In this document: positions 1 through 6,508 of the stretch, one piece after another
How positions within the stretch are numbered: position 1 is the stretch's first letter
Layout of the letters: each line of letters opens with the position of its first letter
Source of the DNA: Dehalococcoidia bacterium
GTDB taxonomy: Bacteria > Chloroflexota > Dehalococcoidia > GIF9 > AB-539-J10
Direction of reading: 5' to 3'
DNA length: 12,604 nucleotides
Assembly (NCBI GenBank): GCA_030603485.1
Contig: JAUVXS010000040.1
Span: 1 to 12,604 of the forward strand
The notes under the pieces: generated by a model
Told to the model about the DNA's origin: nothing
The model's database searches: none
Seen by the model: only the letters and a program-made list of their open reading frames with translations
Translations under genes and position numbers: made by a program

Positions 1-221
1 CGGGTAACTGTGGAGCGAGGCAACATAGCATACTCCGCAGTAACCCAGCCCTGGCCACTGCCTTTAAGAAACATGGGTACTCTTTCTTCCATGCTTACGG
101 AGCACAGCACCCTTGTTTGCCCCAGTTCAATCAAAGCTGAACCCTCGGCAAAACTCTGGTACCCCAAGATTATACGCACGGGGCGGAGTTCATTGTCAGC
201 TCGGTTATCTATTCTTGGCAT
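1..221 (-). CDS. rph: Ribonuclease PH, N-terminal part (runs off left edge)
   Basis: Reading leftwards from an ATG at 221, this frame is open to the window edge and encodes 73 residues of RNase PH, the phosphate-dependent 3'-to-5' exoribonuclease that trims tRNA precursors. Seen: an opening of the NxLRPV type (N10-V15), then FAEGS (24-28), a TRVLCSVS stretch (36-43) and the diagnostic block GQGWVTAEYAMLPRST (56-71). Its Arg corresponds to the family's conserved substrate/phosphate-binding region. No strong Shine-Dalgarno precedes the ATG, but the protein begins where family members begin. The DUF6485-like gene lies 57 nt upstream on the same strand, so the two may be co-transcribed. About two thirds of the protein (the family is usually around 240 residues) is outside the window. 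Identification by motif is firm. Confidence 0.93.
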   Translation of the reverse strand, partial: MPRIDNRADNELRPVRIILGYQSFAEGSALIELGQTRVLCSVSMEERVPMFLKGSGQGWVTAEYAMLPRSTVT

Positions 222-278
222 ATTAGCAAAAGTATAGCAGACTATTCGGCAATCTGCTTGTCCATCTTGAGCTGTTAT

Positions 279-488
279 TCACCACCGCTCTCTTTTTTGA
301 CAGGTCTCAATAAATCTTTCCATAGAACGGTCATAAGTCTTCTCCACATCGTTGGGGAAAAAGCAAACTGGCAGCTCGCCTGACTGCCAATGGTATCTTA
401 TGCATTCGCAGTAAATGCCTTTCCTACTGCATGACTCATAGGTGCAGTTACACTTTTTATTGTTTTGTTCCACAGTACACTCTCTCAT
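279..488 (-). CDS. Small cysteine-rich protein, DUF6485-like
   Basis: This 69-residue soluble protein has nine potential metal ligands: C4, C13, C15, C20, C27, C29, H33, C42 and C63. The pattern CNCTYxxC (13-20), CxC (27-29), then GELPxCFFP (37-45) and EKTYDRS (49-55) is what I recall for the DUF6485 family of anaerobes. Its function is not established. The Cys/His spacing suggests zinc or Fe-S binding, which is inference. The start is supported by a strong GAAGGAGA Shine-Dalgarno just upstream of the ATG. It precedes rph on the same strand, so it may share its transcript. The family name comes from memory; the Cys pattern is read directly. Confidence 0.78.
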   Translation of the reverse strand: MRECTVEQNNKKCNCTYESCSRKGIYCECIRYHWQSGELPVCFFPNDVEKTYDRSMERFIETCQKRERW

Positions 489-646
489 ATTTATTCTCCT
501 TCAACAAATTGTTTTAGCTAAATTCTTCTTTGCTCCCAAGTCGGAATGATATTATGTAGTGAGCATGAAAACACAAGGCTGCGCCACTTTCCCAAACATA
601 TGTTATTATATGGCAAAATAGGGCTATCGGGAAGAAAGGCAGCAGG

Positions 647-1159
647 TTGCAGCTACCATTTGATGCTTATCTTGATATTGAGACCACAGGTTTATGCTCG
701 TTTTATGACGAAATAACCGTTGTTGGCATTTGTTTAGCCAATGACAGTGAGAATAGATTGGTTCAACTTGTTGGGGATGATGCAACTAAGACTAACTTGC
801 TCAGGACCTTGCGTTGTGTGGATACAATCTATACATACAACGGCAGCCGCTTTGACCTTCCTTTCATCAATTTCCGTCTGGGGGTAAATCTGAGAGAGCA
901 TTTTCATCACCATGACCTGATGCATGATTGCTGGAGGAACAATTTATACGGTGGCTTCAAGGCAGTAGAGCGGCAATTAGGTATTCCTCGACGGCTACGG
1001 GGTATTGGTGGGGCAGAGGCGGTGATACTTTGGTGGAGATATCAGATTCACCGTGACAGAAAGGCGCTGGATTTGTTGCTGGAATATAACAAGGAAGACG
1101 TGGTTAATCTGATAACATTGAGGGGGAAGCTAGAAAGGTTCGGATGTGTAACCCGCTGA
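647..1159 (+). CDS. Stand-alone RNase H-like (YprB-type) 3'-5' exonuclease domain protein
   Basis: The 170-residue protein carries the acidic motifs of a DEDDy exonuclease: DIETTG (D10, E12; Exo I), YNGSRFDLPF (D70; Exo II) and YNKED (Y147, D151; Exo III). This matches the RNase_H_2/YprB-like fold in which the domain occurs alone or fused to helicase or TPR regions. Here it is alone and cytosolic. The expected activity is metal-dependent 3'-5' cleavage of nucleic acid; the substrate is unknown. Start choice: a TTG at 647 preceded by AAAGG at 635-639. No ATG or GTG lies between the in-frame stop at 566 and this codon, and the DIETTG motif follows closely, so the true start can hardly be later. 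It is divergent from the DUF6485-like gene and converges on the transglutaminase-like gene. Confidence 0.82.
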   Translation: MQLPFDAYLDIETTGLCSFYDEITVVGICLANDSENRLVQLVGDDATKTNLLRTLRCVDTIYTYNGSRFDLPFINFRLGVNLREHFHHHDLMHDCWRNNLYGGFKAVERQLGIPRRLRGIGGAEAVILWWRYQIHRDRKALDLLLEYNKEDVVNLITLRGKLERFGCVTR

Positions 1160-1203
1160 GGAAAGCGGTTAAAACAAATTTTGCTATCTCGTTTCGCTTA
1201 ATC

Positions 1204-1851
1204 TTAATCCCATGGAAAAAATTCATCATAGTAATAGAGGTCGTTAAAGGCCACGGTAATTTCATATTCATCTAGTTCAGAATCAGGGTGTGCCTTGGGA
1301 TGCCAGAGCCAAGAATACCAAGAAGAGAGTTCAACATATGCTTGGGACTCGATCCTCCGCCACTCCCCGTTGAGATACCAATTCTCATTCAGAAAGGCAT
1401 GTCCATATTCCTCATCATCAACACCAAGGACAATATATACCCGCTCGGCATCAATGCCATAGGCTCTAAGGAGGGAGCACAGTAGAATAGCAAAGTCCTC
1501 GCAATCCCCAGTGCGATAGTACAGGGTTTCGTCAGGGGTCTGCCAATAATCCTCACCCCATTGCTGTTGATCAGACTTATAAGCTATATTAGTAGCGACC
1601 CATCCTCGGATATCATCAAAGCCAACTTGAGAGAGTTCGTAAAAGGGGTCAGCGAAGATATCCTGCAAAGTTTCCTTAACCGATGGGCATTCGGGCGTGA
1701 TGTAAGACTCAAATTCAGATTCCGTCGTCGGAAGCGCATAAGCAATAGAGTTCCCGTAGTGAATGACACAGCTGACACAGCTCAACCCGGACACGATGAG
1801 CAAGCTGAGCGCGGCTCCACAGGCCAAAGTGATTAGAGAGCGCTTTTTCAT
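1204..1851 (-). CDS. Exported or membrane-anchored transglutaminase-like cysteine peptidase
   Basis: The protein has 215 residues. Residues 3-30 form a basic N-terminus followed by a hydrophobic stretch with three Cys (C11, C25, C28), read as a signal peptide or membrane anchor; no canonical lipobox is seen. The rest is a transglutaminase-like domain: catalytic Cys in TGDCEDFA (C117), His in YGHAF (H151), and a third polar position near NENWYLNGEW (155-164). Proteins of this fold act as proteases, amidases or cross-linkers outside the membrane; the substrate is unknown. I place the start at the ATG at 1851 because it gives MKKR plus a hydrophobic segment and a GGGGGC ribosome site upstream. 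The frame is open 26 codons further but that extension is not signal-like. It lies about 100 nt after the transketolase pair, so co-transcription is possible but not required. Confidence 0.83.
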   Translation of the reverse strand: MKKRSLITLACGAALSLLIVSGLSCVSCVIHYGNSIAYALPTTESEFESYITPECPSVKETLQDIFADPFYELSQVGFDDIRGWVATNIAYKSDQQQWGEDYWQTPDETLYYRTGDCEDFAILLCSLLRAYGIDAERVYIVLGVDDEEYGHAFLNENWYLNGEWRRIESQAYVELSSWYSWLWHPKAHPDSELDEYEITVAFNDLYYYDEFFPWD

Positions 1852-1952
1852 ACACAAGCCCCCGGGCATCTTAAGTAATAATCTAGTTCTCCAAAATCCA
1901 AATACGCTTTGCCATTTAAGGTGACACAACCCCCGCTGCCTGGCTTGGGATA

Positions 1953-2888
1953 TTACTTTCTCTTGACCGCTAATTTAATCGACTCTTCAATGTCTCTGGC
2001 GGTCAATCCGTATCTTTGAAGCAGCTCCTCAGCCTTGCCTGACGAAGCATATCTGTCACCAAGGTTGACGAATTCCATAGGTACTGGCTTCTCTTTAGCT
2101 ACTGTTTGAGCCACTCGGCTGCCTAGACCACCTTGAGCTAAGTGCTCTTCAGCGACGACAATTGCACCCGTCTCTGAAGCTGCTTTGACTACGGCTGCTT
2201 CATCCAGAGGTTTCAGGGTATGCATGTTAATTACACGGCAATCTATACCTTGTCTTGCTAAGATATCTGCTGCCTCCAGAGCCTTAGCAACCATGATGCC
2301 CACGGCTATAACAGTTGCATCCTTGCCTTGTCTCATACTTACTGCCTTGCCTAATGTAAATTGATAGCCTTCGTGGTATACAATGGGTGTCTTCGGACGA
2401 CTTAGTCTGATATAGAAAGGTCCATATTCACTTGCCGCCACTCTTATTGCCTCGGCAGCCTCTATAGCATCGGCAGCAACAACAACAGTGAAGCCGGGGA
2501 GAGCACAACACAAGGCTAAGTCCTCAATGGCGTGATGGGAGCTGCCATCCTCGCCAACGGTGATGCCTCCATGAGTGGCGACAATCTTGACATTTAGTTC
2601 TGGCTGGGAAAGGTAGAGCCTCATCTGGTCAAAACAGCGGCACGAAATGAAAATGGCGAAACTGCTGACAAAAGCGCTTTTTCCCGAGGCAGCTAATCCA
2701 GCAGCTATACCAACCATATTTTGTTCTGTCAGGCCACAATCAAAAAAACGGTCGGGAAACTCCTGTGAAAAAAATTTAGTCATTGTTGAAGACGACAAAT
2801 CAGCGTCCAGAACAACAATGTCTTTATTTTGTCTGCCCAGCTCTACCAAAGTTCTGCCGTAGGTTTCCCGAGTAGATGCTTCAGCCAT
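1953..2888 (-). CDS. Transketolase, C-terminal subunit
   Basis: The 311-residue protein covers the pyrimidine-binding and C-terminal domains of transketolase. Seen: FDCGLTEQNMVGIAAGLA-type block (49-66) with the Glu that activates the thiamine diphosphate pyrimidine ring (E55); GEDGSSHHAIEDLA (112-125), the transketolase version of the GxDGxTHQ motif; and a C-terminal domain with a VVAEEHLAQGGLG stretch. Its partner gene ends 2 nt upstream, so the two are surely co-translated and form one enzyme. Role: two-carbon ketol transfer in the non-oxidative pentose phosphate pathway. Split transketolases of this kind are common in Archaea and many anaerobes. A related enzyme acting on another sugar cannot be excluded from sequence alone. 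Confidence 0.93.
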   Translation of the reverse strand: MAEASTRETYGRTLVELGRQNKDIVVLDADLSSSTMTKFFSQEFPDRFFDCGLTEQNMVGIAAGLAASGKSAFVSSFAIFISCRCFDQMRLYLSQPELNVKIVATHGGITVGEDGSSHHAIEDLALCCALPGFTVVVAADAIEAAEAIRVAASEYGPFYIRLSRPKTPIVYHEGYQFTLGKAVSMRQGKDATVIAVGIMVAKALEAADILARQGIDCRVINMHTLKPLDEAAVVKAASETGAIVVAEEHLAQGGLGSRVAQTVAKEKPVPMEFVNLGDRYASSGKAEELLQRYGLTARDIEESIKLAVKRK

Positions 2889-2890
2889 GC

Positions 2891-3757
2891 TTACTCTAAC
2901 TCCTTGAGTGCCCTTTCGGCTTCTTCCCCGGTAGGTGCCTTGCCGTGAAATTCCACATTGTTTTCCATGAAGCTAACTCCCTTGCCTTTGATGGTGCGGG
3001 CGATGATGATGGTTGGTTTGCCTTTTATCTTTTCAGCCTCCTGGAAACCGGACAGGATTTGGTTAAGGTCATGTCCGTCTATATCAAGAGTATGCCATCC
3101 AAAGGCTTGCCATTTCTGAGTAAAAGGCTCAAGATTCATGATGTCTCGAGTCCATCCGCTGAGTTGCATACCATTGCAGTCAACTATGGCCGTTAGGTTA
3201 TCAAGTTTGAAGTGGGCCGCTGAAAGGACTGCCTCCCACGTTTGCCCCTCCTCGCATTCTCCATCACTAAGAAGAACATAGGTCCGGTAAGTTTTGGAAT
3301 CCAGCCTGGCAGCCAGGGCGACGCCAATGGCAAAGGATAAACCCATACCCAAAGAACCAGATGACATTTCTACCCCGGGGGTGCACTTCCTATCAGCGTG
3401 TCCCTGGAGGCGGCTATCCAACTTTCTCAACGTTGTTAACTCTGACACAGGAAAGTAGCCAGCTTCAGCCAGTGCAGCGTATAAGATTGGGGCAGCATGT
3501 CCCTTGCTTAAAATAAATCGGTCACGGTCTGGCCATTGTGGGTTCTCGGGGTTATGCCGCAAAACCCTAAAATAAAGCACAGTGATGATGTCAGCTGCTG
3601 ATAGAGAGCCGCCAGGATGTCCACTGCCTGCCGTAGCTGTCATGGTGATTACATGACGGCGAAGCTTTTTCGCCATTTCCTTGAGTTCTGCTGTGGACAA
3701 GTTGAGTTTGTTAATTCGAAAGGTGCTTTCGGGGGATACTTCGCTATGATTTGGCAT
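2891..3757 (-). CDS. Transketolase, N-terminal (thiamine diphosphate-binding) subunit
   Basis: The 288-residue protein matches the N-terminal domain of transketolase: GSGHPGGSLSAADI (44-57), DRFILSKGHAAP (79-90), LGMGLSFAIGVALA (136-149), and the cofactor motif SDGECEEG (164-171) with CNG (194-196), equivalent to the GDG...N motif that binds Mg2+ and thiamine diphosphate. IKGKGVSFMEN (257-267) is also typical. It needs the C-terminal subunit encoded 2 nt downstream. The ATG at 3757 has no Shine-Dalgarno, but a promoter at 3772-3801 places the transcript start only about 8 nt upstream, so the message is probably near-leaderless. The usual N-terminal helices before GSGHPGG are present, so the start seems right. 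Confidence 0.93.
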   Translation of the reverse strand: MPNHSEVSPESTFRINKLNLSTAELKEMAKKLRRHVITMTATAGSGHPGGSLSAADIITVLYFRVLRHNPENPQWPDRDRFILSKGHAAPILYAALAEAGYFPVSELTTLRKLDSRLQGHADRKCTPGVEMSSGSLGMGLSFAIGVALAARLDSKTYRTYVLLSDGECEEGQTWEAVLSAAHFKLDNLTAIVDCNGMQLSGWTRDIMNLEPFTQKWQAFGWHTLDIDGHDLNQILSGFQEAEKIKGKPTIIIARTIKGKGVSFMENNVEFHGKAPTGEEAERALKELE

Positions 3758-3771
3758 TGATCAAGGACTAA

Positions 3772-3801
3772 ATTGTAACTTATAGTGACTTACAATGTCT
3801 A
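3772..3801 (-). promoter_or_regulatory. Promoter of the split transketolase genes, overlapping a palindrome
   Basis: On the minus strand TAGACA (3801-3796) and TACAAT (3777-3772) are separated by 18 nt, each one mismatch from the sigma-70 consensus. The predicted start lies about 8 nt before the ATG at 3757. The same stretch contains an inverted repeat with 7-bp arms ATTGTAA (3772-3778) and TTACAAT (3790-3796) around an 11-nt spacer, a plausible repressor site covering the -10. Inference from sequence only. Confidence 0.5.
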
Positions 3802-3840
3802 TAGCGAGCAGGCTATCCTCAGACCAAAAGGGAGCATATT

Positions 3841-4518
3841 TTATATCGGGGGTATGAGGAGGCTCTTTAATTGAGTCAAATCGCTAAGAGATTCTTGATG
3901 ATTTCTCCCCAACCTGTCAATATAGAAAGCAGTTATGCCAGCCTGTCGGGCATTGAGGAAATCAAATTGCCAGTTATCACCGACATGGATGACTTGGCCC
4001 GGCTTGACGCCCATTTCTTCACATATCTTGAGGTAAAAATTCGGGCTCTTCAATTGCTCATAGTGTGAGACCGAAGAAAAAACTCGTACAAAATAAGGCT
4101 CGATATCTCGCAATAAGAAACTCAGTAGTTCCGTTGGCGTGCCTGAGGCAACAATCAACCTATATTCCCTGGCCAAGGAAGCGAGCACCTCAGTTACTTC
4201 AGGATAATAGGCTATCTTACTCAAGCAGCTTTCTATCACTGGCTCGGAAGAACCAAGGCCAAGATAGTTAAACCAGTATTCGATGTCATACCACTCAAGC
4301 CTCTGGTCACCAATTGTGTCATATTCCTCACGAATACGACTCTTCGCTAGGGCAAGGTCAAGTCCATTTTTCTGAGCATAAAGCGCAGGGATAGCCTCAT
4401 GCCATATAGCCTGGCTGAAGTCAGGTGTTACTACCGTTCCTTCAGCATCAAAAGAGATTAATTCAATTTGCTTCATTTGAAATAGCGATATTATCATGGC
4501 AAGGGAGCGCAAGTCCAT
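3841..4518 (-). CDS. HAD-superfamily hydrolase
   Basis: The 225-residue haloacid dehalogenase-type protein is probably a small-molecule phosphatase. Motif I is FDAEGT (nucleophile D24), motif II is VASGT (S125), motif III is the Lys in LKSP (K157), and motif IV is VGDNWQFD (D181, D186). The helical cap lies at about 35-105. Oddity: the second acidic residue of motif I, normally Asp in phosphatases of this group, is Glu (E26). Start choice: the ATG at 4518 has an AAGGGGA ribosome site 9 nt upstream. A GTG at 4539 and ATGs at 4497 and 4476 are in frame, and 4476 would give the shortest protein that still holds motif I. It is divergent from the radical SAM gene and 83 nt upstream of the transketolase genes, which have their own promoter. 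The substrate cannot be predicted. Confidence 0.83.
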   Translation of the reverse strand: MDLRSLAMIISLFQMKQIELISFDAEGTVVTPDFSQAIWHEAIPALYAQKNGLDLALAKSRIREEYDTIGDQRLEWYDIEYWFNYLGLGSSEPVIESCLSKIAYYPEVTEVLASLAREYRLIVASGTPTELLSFLLRDIEPYFVRVFSSVSHYEQLKSPNFYLKICEEMGVKPGQVIHVGDNWQFDFLNARQAGITAFYIDRLGRNHQESLSDLTQLKSLLIPPI

Positions 4519-4547
4519 TTGCCTATTCCCCTTCAGCACGCTAAAAT
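4519..4547 (+). promoter_or_regulatory. Promoter of the radical SAM gene, predicting a leaderless mRNA
   Basis: TTGCCT (4519-4524) and TAAAAT (4542-4547) are spaced by 17 nt. The expected transcript start is at 4554-4555, the first base of the ATG at 4555, which lacks a Shine-Dalgarno. This would make the message leaderless and explains why the in-frame TTG at 4519, here read as the -35 box, should not be taken as the start codon. Confidence 0.45.
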
Positions 4548-4554
4548 ACGACCA

Positions 4555-5718
4555 ATGCTAAGTTATTCAGTCACAGAGAAACTGAGCCAGTCCTTTGAGT
4601 TAGGTCCTATAAGACCTCCCAGTGAAGCTTATTCCCTGCTCATAAGGGCGACCAGGAATTGCCCCTGGAATAGATGCCAGTTCTGCTCTGTATACAAAGG
4701 CAGCAAGTTCGAACTGAGGCCAGTGGATGAGATTCTAAGAGATATCGAGGCGGCTAAGGCTATCAGCGAGGGTATTAAAGCAATAGCCTGGGAGATGGGC
4801 TATGGCAATAGAGTGAGAGAGACAGCGGCGATGCTCTCCAATCAACCTCAACATGGACAATGTTTGCATAATGTTGCCCTCTGGCTTGGGACAGGAGGCA
4901 AGTCAGCCTTCCTCCAAGATTCCAATACCCTAATCATGCGCAACCCCGAGCTAATTCAGGTGGTTACCTTTCTGAGGAAAACCTTTCCCGGCTTGAACAG
5001 AGTAACTACATATGGTCGATCCCACACGGCAGCCAGAAAGTCGTTAGCAGAGTTAAAGGCACTCAAGGATGCCGGGCTAGACAGGATTCACATCGGACTT
5101 GAGACCGGTTACGACCCTTTGCTGGCTTATATGGAAAAAGGGTGCACCGCTAAAAACCATATTGATGGTGGCAAGAAGGTGAAAGAAGCAGGCATTTCTC
5201 TCTGTGAATATGTCATGCCTGGTCTTGGGGGCAAGAAAATGTCCAAGGAACATGCCCTTGAAACAGCCAGAGTGTTGAACGAGATCGACCCTGATTATAT
5301 CAGGCTGCGCAGCCTCCATGTCTCTCCAATCATTCCGTTGTGGACCAAGTTGCAGGACGGAGATTTTGAGCTGCAAACAGAGGACGAAGTAGTAATGGAA
5401 ATAGCTGTGTTCATCGAAAACCTGCAAGTTACCAGTTATTTTAAGAGTGACCATATACTTAACTTATTGATGGAAATCGAGGGCAGAATGCCCGAGGACA
5501 AGGAAAGATGCCTCAACATCATAGATAAGTATTTATCTTTGCCAGAAGAGGAAAGGCTCAATTTCAAAGTTGGCAGGCGAGTTGGTTTGTACAATAGCCT
5601 AGCTGACCTCAATGATAGCTACAAACACGTTCACGTAGAACAAGCCGTAAATCGCCTCAAAGCCAAGGGCAGCGATGTTGAGGAAGCGGTACTCAGTCTG
5701 AAGAACAGCTTCATCTAG
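4555..5718 (+). CDS. Radical SAM protein of unknown reaction
   Basis: The 387-residue protein has a radical SAM core. The cluster motif is CPWNRCQFC (C36, C41, C44), a CX4CX2C spacing rather than the classic CX3CX2C, embedded in RATRNCPWNRC, which recurs in a widespread group of uncharacterised radical SAM proteins. Further core signs: DRIHIGLETGYDPLL (an ExG-type SAM contact region) and CEYVMPGLGG, then a C-terminal extension without an extra Cys-rich (SPASM) cluster. Elp3/HemN-like core architecture is likely; the substrate is unknown. I chose the ATG at 4555 over a TTG at 4519 because a promoter occupies the 36 nt between them. It is followed, after about 130 nt, by the broken MTH938-like gene on the same strand. 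The superfamily is certain; the specific function is not. Confidence 0.87.
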   Translation: MLSYSVTEKLSQSFELGPIRPPSEAYSLLIRATRNCPWNRCQFCSVYKGSKFELRPVDEILRDIEAAKAISEGIKAIAWEMGYGNRVRETAAMLSNQPQHGQCLHNVALWLGTGGKSAFLQDSNTLIMRNPELIQVVTFLRKTFPGLNRVTTYGRSHTAARKSLAELKALKDAGLDRIHIGLETGYDPLLAYMEKGCTAKNHIDGGKKVKEAGISLCEYVMPGLGGKKMSKEHALETARVLNEIDPDYIRLRSLHVSPIIPLWTKLQDGDFELQTEDEVVMEIAVFIENLQVTSYFKSDHILNLLMEIEGRMPEDKERCLNIIDKYLSLPEEERLNFKVGRRVGLYNSLADLNDSYKHVHVEQAVNRLKAKGSDVEEAVLSLKNSFI

Positions 5719-5848
5719 GGGAGAGACGTGACAAAAGGATTTGTGAACCTGAACCGTTTCAAGTATGGCCGGGCGATAAAGCAGAGTGGTAAACGTAAAC
5801 CTGATTTACAGAGTAAGAAAAAGTCAGAGGGAAAGAGAGCCAAATTTC

Positions 5849-6205
5849 ATGGCCAAAATAGTTGAACTTACCTCTGGCTCTATAGCAGTTGCAGGCAAGA
5901 AATATCGCCGGGATATTCTGATTTTTCCCGATGGCACGGTATAGAAACGGAAAGGCGGCTTTCTGATGTTCGGCAGCCATAAAATCCAGAAACGGGAACT
6001 GGATGAATTGAGCCAGGGTTATCCTGAAACAATAATCGTCGGCACCGGGACCAATTGTGCTACCCATATGGCCACTGGGACAGAAAGCTGTGCTCGGGGA
6101 AAGAACCTAAACTTAATGATTCAGTTATCTCATTATGCCGTAGCCAGATTAAATGGGCTTGCCGAGCGAAAGAAAAAGATTGCCGGCTTGACTCACATAA
6201 CCTGC
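5849..6205 (+). pseudogene. MTH938/DUF498-like gene interrupted by an amber stop
   Basis: From the ATG at 5849 one frame encodes a nearly complete MTH938-like domain of about 119 codons. GSIAVAGKKYRRD (10-22) and ILIFPDGTV (23-31) are followed by TAG at 5942-5944. In the same frame come KRKGGFLMFGSH, ELDELSQGYPETIIVGTGT and a tail ending GLTHITC at 6205. The family (related to human AAMDC and NDUFAF3) has a small alpha/beta fold of unclear role in bacteria. Only one base would turn the TAG into a sense codon such as AAG, GAG or CAG, as expected before KRKGG. The normal stop after HITC is also missing: the frame runs on to 6322, overlapping the convergent gene, with a TAA one frame away at 6213. 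TAG ends the radical SAM and LarA-like genes here, so recoding is unlikely. Best read as a recent pseudogene or a sequencing error. Confidence 0.7.
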
Positions 6206-6223
6206 CACGGCATAAACCTTATG

Positions 6224-6490
6224 TCAATCTGGTTCTTTTGTAATACGCTCAGCTGTGTTTCTGGTATTCTCTTCTATGTTGACAAGTATGTAAACAAGTT
6301 CCCTGGTTGCAAGCAAGGATAGCCAGGCCAAGAAAGAGACAATTACTCCCGCAACAGCCAGCAAACCACCGTAAATTCCACCCTGTATAATTCCGTAAAT
6401 AATCGAACCAATAACGCCAACTACCAGTACTATCCACCCCACAACCCTCAAAACACTAGTTGCATACCGTAAAAAAGGATACTTTTGCAT
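6224..6490 (-). CDS. Small two-helix membrane protein
   Basis: The 88-residue protein has two hydrophobic helices at about 12-34 and 37-62. The soluble tail YILVNIEENTRNTAERI (66-82) resembles the NIEENTR-type tails of small uncharacterised bacterial membrane proteins. A strong AAAGGAGG ribosome site precedes the ATG. It starts 18 nt after the zinc-ribbon gene on the same strand, so the two very likely share a transcript and perhaps a membrane complex. No catalytic motif is seen. The 3' end lies close to the convergent MTH938-like pseudogene, whose run-on frame overlaps it. Confidence 0.72.
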   Translation of the reverse strand: MQKYPFLRYATSVLRVVGWIVLVVGVIGSIIYGIIQGGIYGGLLAVAGVIVSFLAWLSLLATRELVYILVNIEENTRNTAERITKEPD

Positions 6491-6508
6491 CTTGCCTCCT
6501 TTCTGTCC

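Noticed and set aside
10..237. Plus-strand open frame of 75 codons at the left edge
   Set aside because: It is antisense to the clearly recognisable RNase PH start and resembles no protein.
5077..5454. 125-codon minus-strand frame inside the radical SAM gene
   Set aside because: Fully antisense to conserved radical SAM sequence; no protein-like features.
5728..5865. 45-codon very basic frame starting with GTG after the radical SAM gene
   Set aside because: GGGGAG lies close to the GTG, but composition (Lys/Arg/Ser rich), overlap with the MTH938-like start and lack of any recognisable family make a real gene unlikely.
5942..5944. TAG read as pyrrolysine or a reassigned codon
   Set aside because: TAG terminates two intact genes in the window (at 5716 and 8143) and no pyl gene is visible; a mutation or error is simpler.
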